DNA of 64,000 nucleotides from positions 1,054,001 to 1,118,000 of the forward strand of contig CBDDLD010000004.1 in assembly GCA_965230605.1 (NCBI GenBank), given 5' to 3'. This DNA is from CBDDLD01 sp965230605 (GTDB lineage: Bacteria > Bacteroidota > Bacteroidia > Flavobacteriales > Flavobacteriaceae). Shown in pieces: positions 1 through 8,742 of the stretch (position 1 is the first letter of the stretch; each line of letters starts with the position of its first letter). Under the pieces are notes generated by a model. It saw only the letters and a list, made by a program, of their open reading frames with translations. It was not told the origin of the DNA and ran no database searches. The translations under genes and the position numbers were made by a program.

Positions 1-750
1 GACGTAGTGCCTATTTTTGGACGTTATAACTTTGACTATGTATTTCATTATGCAGCTGTAGTTGGTGTAGAACGCACGTTAAACAATCCAATGTCAGTTC
101 TAGATGATATAGAAGGTATCAAAAACATTCTGAATCTATCTAAAAACACTGGAGTAAAACGCGTCTTTTATTCAAGTTCCTCTGAGGTATATGGTGAACC
201 TTTTGAAATTCCGCAGAATGAGCAAACCACACCATTAAATTCTAGATTACCATACGCCATAGTGAAAAACGTAGGAGAAGCTTTTTTTAGGTCATACTAC
301 CAGGAGTATGGTTTAGAGTATACTATATTCAGGTTTTTTAATACTTATGGACCTAATCAAAGTGATGATTTTGTGGTTCCAAAATTTTTAAGAGCGGCTT
401 TAGCTAATGAGGATATAAATATCTATGGAGATGGTTTACAAACACGATCGTTTTGTTTCGTCGATGACAATGTAGAGACTTGTATTAAAGCAATGTATAG
501 TCAGACTCATGCCAATGAAGTGCTCAATGTAGGTAGCGATAAAGAAATGACTATCTTAGAACTAGCAAAGCAAATTATAACCTTAACCAACTCAAAGTCT
601 AATATTGTGCATCTACCTGCTTTAAAAGAAGGTGATATGGCTAGACGATGCCCCGATAATACTAAAATGAAAGAACTATTAGGGAGAAATCTAATGCCTT
701 TAGAAGAAGGGTTAGGGCACTTAATTACATTTTATGAGAATAGGAGTTAA
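1..750 (+). CDS. NAD-dependent sugar-nucleotide epimerase/dehydratase, 5' truncated
   Basis: Extended short-chain dehydrogenase/reductase acting on a nucleotide sugar for the surface polysaccharide made by the genes that follow. The frame is open to the left edge, so the N-terminal NAD-binding GxxGxxG part lies outside the window. Visible are the SSSEVYG segment (nt about 172-195), the catalytic YAIVK (Y-x3-K, nt 253-267), RFFNTYGPNQ and GDGLQTRSFCFVDD. The last two are typical of UDP-glucuronate decarboxylase and related epimerases, so that activity is the best guess, but the exact substrate cannot be read. Its last 17 bases overlap the next gene. The GTG at 7 is not a real start. Confidence 0.85.
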   Translation, partial: DVVPIFGRYNFDYVFHYAAVVGVERTLNNPMSVLDDIEGIKNILNLSKNTGVKRVFYSSSSEVYGEPFEIPQNEQTTPLNSRLPYAIVKNVGEAFFRSYYQEYGLEYTIFRFFNTYGPNQSDDFVVPKFLRAALANEDINIYGDGLQTRSFCFVDDNVETCIKAMYSQTHANEVLNVGSDKEMTILELAKQIITLTNSKSNIVHLPALKEGDMARRCPDNTKMKELLGRNLMPLEEGLGHLITFYENRS

Positions 751-1747
751 TCCAGAAAAAGAAAACAATCAACTCTCAGTAGATCATTACCACAGGGTAA
801 TAATCCCGGTATATATTCCCAATCTTTCTGAAGATTATTTTAAAGACGGATTAACCATATTCAAACTCTGTATAGAATCGTTATTAAAAACGATGCATTC
901 TAAAACAAGAGTATCACTCATTGATAATGGTTGTTGCAAGGAAGTGCAAGACTACTTATCTGAATTGTACAACACTCAAAATGCCATAGACCAACTTCTG
1001 AACTCAAAAATTAATTTAGGAAAAGTTAATGCTATATACTCTGCAGTTAAAAGTAATCTAGAGCCTTTGATCACGATTTCAGATGCAGATGTGATGTTCT
1101 TACCCAATTGGCAGCAAGAGGTAGAAAAGGTTATAAGAGATTTTCCGGAGTGCGGTATGGTATCTCCTGTGCCAAGTAGTAAAGGGTATCGTAGTGAATT
1201 TGTAAATAGTACGGTTTATTACGGCGTGTTTAAAGGTAAGATAGCATTTAAAGATGTCATTAGCCCTGAAGGACTTATCAAATTCCAAGAAAGTATAGGA
1301 AGAGAGATGTATGATAAGATACATTTAGAAAAATATCTTACAGTATCTAATAAAGAACGCTCAGCAGTAATAGGGTGTGGGCACTTTGTGGCTACTATGA
1401 GGGCTGAAGTATTCAAAAGTAGTCCACCTGAAGTATGCCAACATAAAATTGTAGGTGGTAGTGAAAGCACCTATTTTGATGAGCCAAATGATGTAGGAGG
1501 CTTTTTGAGGTTGGCCACTTTAGATAATTATGCCTACCATCTTGGAAACCGATTCGAGCCCTGGATGAAGTTGAAAATGAATGAGATTGAGTCGGCAAAT
1601 ATTTCAGGGGAAATCCTTAATGAATTGCCAGAAGCTAGATCAATAGGTGCCTTCGGATATACAGTAGGGAAAGTTTTACGAAAACTACTTTTTAAGACCT
1701 TTAAAAAACAATATTTTAGTAGTAAAGGAATAAAATCGGCATATTAA
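734..1747 (+). CDS. Glycosyltransferase, GT2-like (GT-A fold)
   Basis: Probable inverting transferase adding one sugar to the lipid-linked polysaccharide unit at the cytoplasmic membrane. After about 20 residues comes VIIPVYIPN, followed by a DNG segment and, near residues 115-120, SDADVMFL, whose DxD triad should bind the metal and nucleotide sugar. The C-terminus is basic and may touch the membrane. It lacks transmembrane segments. The ATG at 734 lies inside the preceding gene, and the stop shares bases with the next start (TAATG), so translation is probably coupled. Donor and acceptor are unknown. Confidence 0.75.
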   Translation: MRIGVNPEKENNQLSVDHYHRVIIPVYIPNLSEDYFKDGLTIFKLCIESLLKTMHSKTRVSLIDNGCCKEVQDYLSELYNTQNAIDQLLNSKINLGKVNAIYSAVKSNLEPLITISDADVMFLPNWQQEVEKVIRDFPECGMVSPVPSSKGYRSEFVNSTVYYGVFKGKIAFKDVISPEGLIKFQESIGREMYDKIHLEKYLTVSNKERSAVIGCGHFVATMRAEVFKSSPPEVCQHKIVGGSESTYFDEPNDVGGFLRLATLDNYAYHLGNRFEPWMKLKMNEIESANISGEILNELPEARSIGAFGYTVGKVLRKLLFKTFKKQYFSSKGIKSAY

Positions 1748-2835
1748 TGGATAATACTGCCACGATCTTAGTGTCAAATATTGCGCTGCCGAGTTCAGCA
1801 ATAGGAAGCTGGACTACTAGGATTACCCGTCTCATTAATTCACGTCCCAATCTATTCACATATATATTTTCGCCTTCTCATACTTCTGAAGATAATCATA
1901 GTAAAAAACGGAAGTTCATTACCTGGTACAGGCCGTTACGAAGTATACAGTTAAAGAATTGGGTAGCTCGAGATTATCTTAAATCAATAAAAAGGGTGGC
2001 TAAAGATCATGATAGGCTTGTAATTGTAATTATGGACGATCCGCATCTGCTTGAGGCTGTTGCACTATACAAACATACCTTTGCTGCTGAAATAGAAGTT
2101 ATATTCTCGTTTCATGGATATAATCTTACCATAGCTCCCAAAATTTTAGGTAAAGTAGACAAAATCTTATGGCTTTCTGAAACAGCAATTAAGAAGAGTC
2201 AATTATCCTATGAGAACGCATTACCAAACTCAATTGTTGTTGGTAATGCTGTAGATTCGGATGTATTTTTCCCACTAAATGAGGGCAGTTTTAGTAAGCT
2301 TAGGGATGATTATGGATATTCTGCTGAAGATGAAATACTAATTTGGATGGCTAACGACCGTCCTAAAAAAGGATTTCATATTTTTGAAAGTATAGTAAAA
2401 GAGTTAGTGTTAGAGTTCGATGATCTGAAGGTGATTACCATCGGAACCACTAAAAGTATCGATCACCCTAATGTGAAGAATGTTGGACGTATTCCAAATA
2501 ATGAGGTGGCTGCATATCTTCAACTAGGAAATTATTACATGTTTACAACCTTATATGAAGAAGGGTTTGGTTTATCAATGATAGAAGCCTATAAATGTGG
2601 AAACGTAGTGTTAGCATCTAAATTAGGAGCTATTCCAGAGGTCCTTAATATGCTTCAGAGAACTTATGTGATAGAGTCTCCTGAACAGATAGAAGATTGG
2701 GTGAATGCTTTTAAATTAGGTCGACAAAATACTCAAAATGGAAAACTAAGAATGACCAGAGAAGAGGCCAATGACGTGTGGAATTATAAAAATTGGGAGC
2801 AGCGATTTATAAATGCAATAACAGTTAATGAATAA
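1747..2835 (+). CDS. Glycosyltransferase family 4-like
   Basis: Retaining GT-B fold transferase of 362 residues for polysaccharide assembly. The C-terminal half carries the nucleotide-binding signature: ILIWMANDRPKKG, which begins the second Rossmann domain, and EEGFGLSMIEAYKCG at about residues 271-285. The two glutamates of the latter form the E-x7-E motif of GT4 enzymes. The N-terminal acceptor domain is divergent. It begins one base inside the preceding stop codon and ends eight bases inside neuA, so it is part of the same transcript. Sugar specificity cannot be read. Confidence 0.8.
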   Translation: MDNTATILVSNIALPSSAIGSWTTRITRLINSRPNLFTYIFSPSHTSEDNHSKKRKFITWYRPLRSIQLKNWVARDYLKSIKRVAKDHDRLVIVIMDDPHLLEAVALYKHTFAAEIEVIFSFHGYNLTIAPKILGKVDKILWLSETAIKKSQLSYENALPNSIVVGNAVDSDVFFPLNEGSFSKLRDDYGYSAEDEILIWMANDRPKKGFHIFESIVKELVLEFDDLKVITIGTTKSIDHPNVKNVGRIPNNEVAAYLQLGNYYMFTTLYEEGFGLSMIEAYKCGNVVLASKLGAIPEVLNMLQRTYVIESPEQIEDWVNAFKLGRQNTQNGKLRMTREEANDVWNYKNWEQRFINAITVNE

Positions 2836-3487
2836 TATTATCATCATACCGGCAAGGGGAGGATCAAAGCGATTACCTGAAAAAAACCTTTTAGAATTTG
2901 GAGGTCAACCGCTTATTGTTCATAGTATTAATTATGCCTTAGCTAACAAAAATATTTCAGAAGATATCTTTGTATCTACAGACGATATAAAAATAAAAGA
3001 AGTCGCACTATCCATGGGAGTCAAAGTGATTGATAGACCAGTGGAATTAGCAGATGATCATGCAACTACAGTTTCCGTACTAAAACATGCATTAGAGACA
3101 CTATCGGAATCTTATGATAATGTCATTTTGTTACAACCGACAAATCCGTTAAGACCAAGTAATTTATTAGTTGAAGCTTATAAGTCTTATGTGGAAACTA
3201 ATAGCGATAGCTTAATGACCGTATCGTCTCATCGAAAAAAGCTCGGTAAGATTGTAGACGGTCGCTATTCTCCTTATAATTACACAATGGGACAACGAAG
3301 TCAGGATATGGAGCCATTATATTATGAAAATGGGCTATTATATATATCATCTTCTAAATTGATTAAAGAAGATAAAATATTAGGACAAAATAATATACCA
3401 CATATAGTAGATCATGCCTATGGAACAGTTGATATAGATACCATAGATGATTTGAAGTATGCGCAATTTATATTAGAAAATTTTTAA
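2828..3487 (+). CDS. neuA: CMP-N-acetylneuraminate (acylneuraminate) cytidylyltransferase
   Basis: Activates a nine-carbon nonulosonic acid with CTP to the CMP-sugar used by sialyltransferases. The N-terminus has the CTP-binding signature IIPARGGSKRLPEKN (residues 6-20), followed by FVSTDD and LLQPTNPLR, all typical of the CMP-sialic acid synthetase family; 219 residues is the usual single-domain length. It overlaps the preceding transferase by eight bases and is followed after one base by neuB, which fixes its pathway. Because the adjacent synthase looks like a Neu5Ac enzyme, CMP-Neu5Ac is the favoured product; CMP-legionaminate cannot be excluded from this protein alone. Confidence 0.9.
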   Translation: MNNIIIIPARGGSKRLPEKNLLEFGGQPLIVHSINYALANKNISEDIFVSTDDIKIKEVALSMGVKVIDRPVELADDHATTVSVLKHALETLSESYDNVILLQPTNPLRPSNLLVEAYKSYVETNSDSLMTVSSHRKKLGKIVDGRYSPYNYTMGQRSQDMEPLYYENGLLYISSSKLIKEDKILGQNNIPHIVDHAYGTVDIDTIDDLKYAQFILENF

Positions 3488-3488
3488 G

Positions 3489-4532
3489 ATGTCAAACCCT
3501 TATATAGAGATAGCAGGACGAAAGATTGGACGCGATTTCCCACCATTGGTTATTGCCGAAATTGGTATTAATCATGAAGGATCATTAGATGTTGCCAAAG
3601 CTATGGTCGATGCAGCAAAACGCGCAGGTGTAGAAGTTGTGAAACATCAAACACACATTGTCGAAGACGAAATGAGTAAAGCTGCAAAGTCAGTCATTCC
3701 GGGCAATGCTGACGTATCTATATATGATATCATGGAACGTTGTGCATTAGACGCTACCGATGAACAAGCCTTAAAAGATTATGTAGAAGCACAAGGCATG
3801 ATATTCATTTCCACGCCCTTTTCTAGAGCAGCAGCTGATCGATTACAAAGTATGGATGTCGCTGCCTATAAAATAGGGTCGGGAGAGTGTAATAACTACC
3901 CACTTTTAGAGCATATTGCAGCGTTTGGTAAACCTGTCATATTAAGCACAGGGATGAATACCATAGAAAGTGTTAGTAAAGCTGTAGATATATTTGACAA
4001 GCATAACATACCATTAGCACTACTGCATACCACTAATTTATATCCCACGCCATCACATTTAGTGCGTTATGGCGCCATGCAAGAACTACATGAGGCATTC
4101 TCGGATAAAGTTTTTGGGCTTAGCGATCATACTCTAAACAACAATGCATGTTTAGGTGCGGTAGCATTAGGGGCTTCTGTTCTAGAACGCCACTTTACAG
4201 ATCATATGCAACGCACAGGACCAGATATTGTGTGTAGCATGGATGAAACTGCTTGTGGAGAATTAATTAAAGGAAGTGAAGAAATATGGAGCATGCGTGG
4301 TGGGACAAAACAACCTGCTAAAGAAGAACAAGTCACCATAGATTTTGCATTTGCTACGGTATGTACCATTGCAGACATTAAAAAAGGCGATGTGTTTTCT
4401 AAATCTAATATTTGGGTGAAACGGCCTGGAACCGGTGAAATACTTGCTGAAGACTTTAATAGTATTCTTGGAAAAACAGCCAAGAATGATGTACAAAAAG
4501 ATGAACAACTCACATGGCAAGACATTCAATAA
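3489..4532 (+). CDS. neuB: N-acetylneuraminate synthase
   Basis: Condenses N-acetylmannosamine with phosphoenolpyruvate to sialic acid in the cytoplasm. The TIM-barrel domain (about residues 20-260) shows VIAEIGINHEG, ISTPFSRAAADRL, KIGSGECNNYPLL, GLSDHTL and LERHFTD; the C-terminal SAF/antifreeze-like domain occupies about 285-347 with WVKRPGTGE. From memory, segments such as GNADVSIYDIMERCAL and GPDIVCSMDE closely match the meningococcal Neu5Ac synthase rather than legionaminate or pseudaminate synthases. It sits between neuA and an acetyltransferase, with neuC two genes on, completing the cassette. The last 19 bases overlap the next gene. Confidence 0.92.
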   Translation: MSNPYIEIAGRKIGRDFPPLVIAEIGINHEGSLDVAKAMVDAAKRAGVEVVKHQTHIVEDEMSKAAKSVIPGNADVSIYDIMERCALDATDEQALKDYVEAQGMIFISTPFSRAAADRLQSMDVAAYKIGSGECNNYPLLEHIAAFGKPVILSTGMNTIESVSKAVDIFDKHNIPLALLHTTNLYPTPSHLVRYGAMQELHEAFSDKVFGLSDHTLNNNACLGAVALGASVLERHFTDHMQRTGPDIVCSMDETACGELIKGSEEIWSMRGGTKQPAKEEQVTIDFAFATVCTIADIKKGDVFSKSNIWVKRPGTGEILAEDFNSILGKTAKNDVQKDEQLTWQDIQ

Positions 4533-5107
4533 TAGAATTTGTAGATACAATACTCAAACGAGTATATAACGCTACACCAATACCTGAAGCTATAATTAGT
4601 AAAGCATTAGAGTTAGCTGTAATGGATGTCAATTATCATTTTCCGGAGACTTCAAAAGATGAGGTTGTAAATCGGATTGTGACGAATCAAAATGAACTGG
4701 CAATCTTCCTGTTTAGGTTGGGTAGAGTATTACACAATGAGAGTTTAGATGCATTAAAACCTCAAATTCATTTTCTACTAAAAGACCTTTGCAGTTGTGA
4801 GATTTACTTTAATAACCATATAGATGTCGGCTTTTATATAGTACATGGCCAAGGTACAGTCATAGGGAGTAGAAATACTATTGGGAAGGGGTTTATGATA
4901 CATCAAGGTTGTACTATAGGGCATAAAACCAATGATGGTGGAGCAGGAAATCAGATAGGGGATAATGTAAAGCTATATTGTAATACATCTATTCTAGGAG
5001 CCCTTAAAATAGGAGATAATGTTACCATAGGTGCACATACCATGGTAAATAAGGATGTGCCGGAAGGAGCAACTGTAGTTTCAACAGCACAAATGAAGAC
5101 CTTATGA
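4514..5107 (+). CDS. CysE-like hexapeptide-repeat O-acetyltransferase
   Basis: Left-handed beta-helix acyltransferase of 197 residues. The first 90 residues are helical, as in serine acetyltransferases; the hexapeptide coils start near residue 100 (VGFYIVHGQGTVIG, IGKGFMIHQGCTIG) and run to the end (IGDNVKLY, IGDNVTIGAHTMV). The histidines in IVHG and MIHQG are in the expected catalytic region. It lies between neuB and neuC and overlaps both, so modification of the sialic acid or another glycan sugar is more likely than cysteine synthesis. That role is inference from position; a plain serine acetyltransferase is the alternative. Confidence 0.7.
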   Translation: MARHSIIEFVDTILKRVYNATPIPEAIISKALELAVMDVNYHFPETSKDEVVNRIVTNQNELAIFLFRLGRVLHNESLDALKPQIHFLLKDLCSCEIYFNNHIDVGFYIVHGQGTVIGSRNTIGKGFMIHQGCTIGHKTNDGGAGNQIGDNVKLYCNTSILGALKIGDNVTIGAHTMVNKDVPEGATVVSTAQMKTL

Positions 5108-6231
5108 CAAACAAAAAGAACATTGTGTTTTTAACAGGTACTAGAGCTGACTTCGGGAAAGTTAAAAGTCTCATACATGCTGTGGAAGATCATGAAGCAT
5201 ATACGCCTTATGTGTTTGTTACAGGGATGCATCTTATGGAGGCATATGGATACACATTACTGGAAGTTGAACGCTGTGGATTTAGTCACATTCATACATT
5301 CGAAAACCACACCCATGAGACGACTATGGACTTAACGCTTTCTAAAACTATAGAAGGCTTTTCTTCTTACATAAAAACAATTCAACCAGATCTGATCGTT
5401 ATACATGGAGATAGAGTAGAAGCTCTGGCTGGTGCTATTGTAGGAAGCCTCAATAACATTTTAGTGGCGCATATAGAAGGTGGAGAATTATCCGGAACAA
5501 TAGATGAACTCATTAGACACTCGGTATCAAAATTAAGTCATGTCCATTACACCTCGAATGACGAAGCCAAGCAGCGATTGATTCAGATGGGAGAGCTACC
5601 GGAATCTATTTTTACAATTGGTTCACCGGATATCGATGTCATGTTCTCTGATAATTTACCTTCCTTGGAGGTTGCAAAATCTTATTATGAAATTGATTAC
5701 GATAATTACGCTTTGGTACTATACCACCCGGTAACGACTGAGGTGCATCAAATTGAAGAGGATGCAAAACAATTTGTAGAAGCATTGACCCAAAGTGAAA
5801 AGAACTATGTGGTCATATATCCTAATAATGATCTAGGGAGCCAAATGATATTAAAAGCTTATGAAACTTTAGCTGCTAATTCGAGATTTAGAATATTTCC
5901 ATCTCTACGCTTCGAATATTTCCTAACCCTCTTGAAAAATGCAGATTGTATCATAGGAAACAGTAGTGCAGGAATACGTGAAGCACCCTATTATGGTGTG
6001 CCCAGCATAAATATTGGTTCAAGACAAAACAATAGAGCAATACAGCCTAGTGTTGTTAATTGTAACTCCAAGACCAACGATATCTTAAAAGCCATAGAAG
6101 ACATTAAGTCTGTAGCCTTTGATGAAGTGCAGAATTTTGGAACAGGCGATAGTACTTCAAAATTTATGGAGAGTTTATCATTAGATGCCTTATGGAATCT
6201 TAACCATCAAAAACAATTTAAGGATATATGA
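5104..6231 (+). CDS. neuC: UDP-N-acetylglucosamine 2-epimerase, hydrolysing
   Basis: Converts UDP-GlcNAc to N-acetylmannosamine and UDP, the first step toward sialic acid. The protein has the GT-B-like epimerase fold: VFLTGTRADFGK (residues 8-19), IVIHGDRVEALAGA near 100, HIEGGELSGTIDE, and GNSSAGIREAPYYGVPS near 285-300. The GTRADFGK form is typical of NeuC/LegG hydrolysing enzymes, not of the non-hydrolysing WecB. It overlaps the acetyltransferase by ATGA and the following gene by four bases. With neuB and neuA it gives a complete UDP-GlcNAc to CMP-Neu5Ac route. Confidence 0.9.
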   Translation: MTNKKNIVFLTGTRADFGKVKSLIHAVEDHEAYTPYVFVTGMHLMEAYGYTLLEVERCGFSHIHTFENHTHETTMDLTLSKTIEGFSSYIKTIQPDLIVIHGDRVEALAGAIVGSLNNILVAHIEGGELSGTIDELIRHSVSKLSHVHYTSNDEAKQRLIQMGELPESIFTIGSPDIDVMFSDNLPSLEVAKSYYEIDYDNYALVLYHPVTTEVHQIEEDAKQFVEALTQSEKNYVVIYPNNDLGSQMILKAYETLAANSRFRIFPSLRFEYFLTLLKNADCIIGNSSAGIREAPYYGVPSINIGSRQNNRAIQPSVVNCNSKTNDILKAIEDIKSVAFDEVQNFGTGDSTSKFMESLSLDALWNLNHQKQFKDI

Positions 6232-7607
6232 AGGAAGGGGCACATGTAGTTATAATTGTCCCAGATGGTGTTGGGGTTAAAAATTATTTATATTCTAATG
6301 TATTAAAGCATTTAAGTAAGGATGCAAAGATCACAATATGGTCCACCTTACCGGAATCTACATTTACGGATGTAAAGACACGGCATCAAATAGAGTTTAA
6401 TTACGAGCCTTTAAGCCTTCATGCAGAAGGAAAAAGAACAAGATTACTCAGAGAAGCAGCTACCTATGCCCGTCTGATATACAACACTAAGGCAACACAG
6501 AATGCCACCATTATGAAAAATTGGCGGCTACAAAAGCAAAACTTCAAACTACATTTACTTTATAAATTATCTGAATATATAGGAGCATGGGCAAGTCATA
6601 AATATGAGCGTATTCTTAAGCTAGAGCGATTAGCAAAAAAATATTGGTCTAAACAAATTATAAATATCTATAAAACACAAATAGATAAGATGCAGCCGAC
6701 ATCACTGTTTATTACCCATCAGCGTGTTGCCGGATTGATGCCTGTGTGTATAGCAGCAAAAGAAACAGAAGTTAAAACATCAACAGCTATCTTTTCATGG
6801 GATAACTTACCTAAAGCACGGCTTAATGTCGATGTCGATGACTATTTGGTTTGGTCCAATTGGATGAAAGATGAGATGCAACTGTATTATAAAGAAGTTG
6901 ACTCTGATCGTGTTAAAGTCACAGGAACACCTCAATTTGAGTTTTACAAAGACGAAACCATACTCATAGAAAGAGATGAGTTTGCTAGAACATACGGTCT
7001 AGACCCTAAATTAAAATGGGTCTGTTTCAGCGGGGATGATGAACTCACATCACCTCACGACCCTTTATATTTGAGAGATGTAGCAGAGCATATAAAAAAG
7101 AATGAATTGCCTCTGCAAATCATTTTTAGAAGATGCCCTGTAGATTTTTCCAATCGATATGATGAGGTATTAGAAGATTACAGCGACATTATTGTTAGCA
7201 TAGATCCCATTTGGTATACTGAAGCAGAGGCTTGGGTGGGTTATTATTCTAAGCAGGAAGACATAGGCTTACAGGTTAATTTAGCTTGTCATTGTGAGGC
7301 AGTTATTAATTTAGGAAGTACTATGGCAATAGATTTTGCTACATTTAATAAGCCTTGCTTGTATATTAATTACGATGCTGTAAAAGATGAGGACTGGACG
7401 ACTGAGTTTATATATAAGTTTCAACATTTTAGATCTATGGAAGGTTTAGAGCCTGTTGGATGGATTAATAATGAAGAAGAAATCACAGATAAGCTCAAAG
7501 CCTTATTAGAAGGAAATATAGGAAAGGATAGAATGTTGTGGTTGCAAAAATTAGTGAAACATCCTTATGAAACAAATTCTGAATCCATAGCAAAAACCAT
7601 CACATAA
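6228..7607 (+). CDS. Putative GT-B surface-carbohydrate transferase of unknown donor
   Basis: A 459-residue soluble protein that I do not recognise with certainty. It begins with a Rossmann-like strand (HVVIIVPDGVGVKNYL), has a basic helical middle, and then shows ITHQRVAG, FSWDNLPKA, DYLVWSNWMKDEM and VKVTGTPQFEFY. This order resembles surface-carbohydrate and CDP-glycerol-type GT-B proteins. Near the C-terminus it has VINLGSTMAIDFATFNKPCL, which looks like a nucleotide-binding end. It directly follows neuC with an ATGA overlap, so it is a candidate for the enzyme that uses the CMP-sugar; that is inference only. Confidence 0.55.
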   Translation: MKEGAHVVIIVPDGVGVKNYLYSNVLKHLSKDAKITIWSTLPESTFTDVKTRHQIEFNYEPLSLHAEGKRTRLLREAATYARLIYNTKATQNATIMKNWRLQKQNFKLHLLYKLSEYIGAWASHKYERILKLERLAKKYWSKQIINIYKTQIDKMQPTSLFITHQRVAGLMPVCIAAKETEVKTSTAIFSWDNLPKARLNVDVDDYLVWSNWMKDEMQLYYKEVDSDRVKVTGTPQFEFYKDETILIERDEFARTYGLDPKLKWVCFSGDDELTSPHDPLYLRDVAEHIKKNELPLQIIFRRCPVDFSNRYDEVLEDYSDIIVSIDPIWYTEAEAWVGYYSKQEDIGLQVNLACHCEAVINLGSTMAIDFATFNKPCLYINYDAVKDEDWTTEFIYKFQHFRSMEGLEPVGWINNEEEITDKLKALLEGNIGKDRMLWLQKLVKHPYETNSESIAKTIT

Positions 7608-8737
7608 TGCATATATGTTTTATATCAAGTGAATATCCTTTGTGGCAATCTGGAGGTGTAGGTAGTTTTCTCCAAACTTTTGGCAGAGGTTTAGTGAAAA
7701 TGAATCATAAGGTTACTATTGTTGGTATTGGTGCTTCAGATAAAGAAGAGCATATAGATGATGAAGGCGTGTCAATATACAGACTTCCTAAATCAAATGT
7801 TCCTTTTGGAAAGTTTCTAGTGAATACAAAACGCATTAATAATAAGATTAAAGTAATTCATCAACAAGATCCAATACATATTGTTGAATCTGCTGAACTA
7901 GGACTAGCCTTCATAAAAAAAATACCTTCTGTTAAGTATGTTGTTAGGTTACATGGAGGGCATCATTTCTTTTCAGAATCAGAGAATCGTAAAGTACATT
8001 GGTGGCAAGGATTTAAAGAGAAAACGTCTTTTAAAAATGCAGACGGGTTTATTGCAGTATCAGAATATGTGAAATCACATACGGCTAAGTATTTATCGTA
8101 TCATGGTTGTCCAGTAGAAATTATTAACTACCCTATTGATATTGTGAAGTTTGCTCCACTACCAGAAGTTTCGGTCGATACTAATAACATTACTTTTGCC
8201 GGTACTGTATGCGAAAAGAAAGGCATACGACAATTGGTTATGGCGATGGAAGAGTTAAGAAAGGAGTATCCAAATTTACATTTAAACGTATATGGTCGAG
8301 ATTGGTTTTTTAAAGATGGCAGCTCATACATAGAAATGCTAAAGACCAAGTATCAGTCTATCGTAGATGCATGTGTTACATTTCATGGAGTCATCCCATT
8401 CGATCAATTGCCTCAGAAGTATGCAGAGGCTTATGTGTGCGTATTTCCTTCACACATGGAAACTCAAGGTTTAGTCGCTCCGGAAGCCATGGCTATGGAG
8501 AAACCGGTAGTGTTTTCTATATTAGGTCCAGGTCCTGAAACTATAGAAGATTATAAAACAGGATTGCTTTGTGATCCTCATGATGTAGCTGATATAGTAG
8601 AAAAAGTGAAATGGTTTTTATCAAATTCTGATAAAATGGAAACTATTGGAAAGCAAGCCAAAGTCTTTGTGCATAAGAAATTTAACCCTGAAGTGATTAT
8701 CAATAGAAATATTGAGTTTTATAAGCATATACAATAA
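7607..8737 (+). CDS. Glycosyltransferase family 4
   Basis: Retaining GT-B transferase of 376 residues. The N-terminus ICFISSEYPLWQSGGVGSF contains the glycine-rich acceptor-domain loop (GGVG at 16-19); VVRLHGGHHFF and ADGFIAVSEYVKSH are typical of GT4. The donor domain begins at ITFAGTVCEKKGI and holds FPSHMETQGLVAPEAMAMEK, the E-x7-E region. Start overlaps the previous stop as TAATG. It resembles enzymes that make glycan side chains, but donor sugar and linkage cannot be deduced. Confidence 0.85.
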   Translation: MHICFISSEYPLWQSGGVGSFLQTFGRGLVKMNHKVTIVGIGASDKEEHIDDEGVSIYRLPKSNVPFGKFLVNTKRINNKIKVIHQQDPIHIVESAELGLAFIKKIPSVKYVVRLHGGHHFFSESENRKVHWWQGFKEKTSFKNADGFIAVSEYVKSHTAKYLSYHGCPVEIINYPIDIVKFAPLPEVSVDTNNITFAGTVCEKKGIRQLVMAMEELRKEYPNLHLNVYGRDWFFKDGSSYIEMLKTKYQSIVDACVTFHGVIPFDQLPQKYAEAYVCVFPSHMETQGLVAPEAMAMEKPVVFSILGPGPETIEDYKTGLLCDPHDVADIVEKVKWFLSNSDKMETIGKQAKVFVHKKFNPEVIINRNIEFYKHIQ

Positions 8738-8742
8738 CAGCT

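Noticed and set aside
3489..4532. Legionaminate or pseudaminate synthase instead of neuB
   Set aside because: Motifs read like Neu5Ac synthase, and no LegB/LegC/PseB/PseC-type gene is visible in the window; still to be tested upstream.
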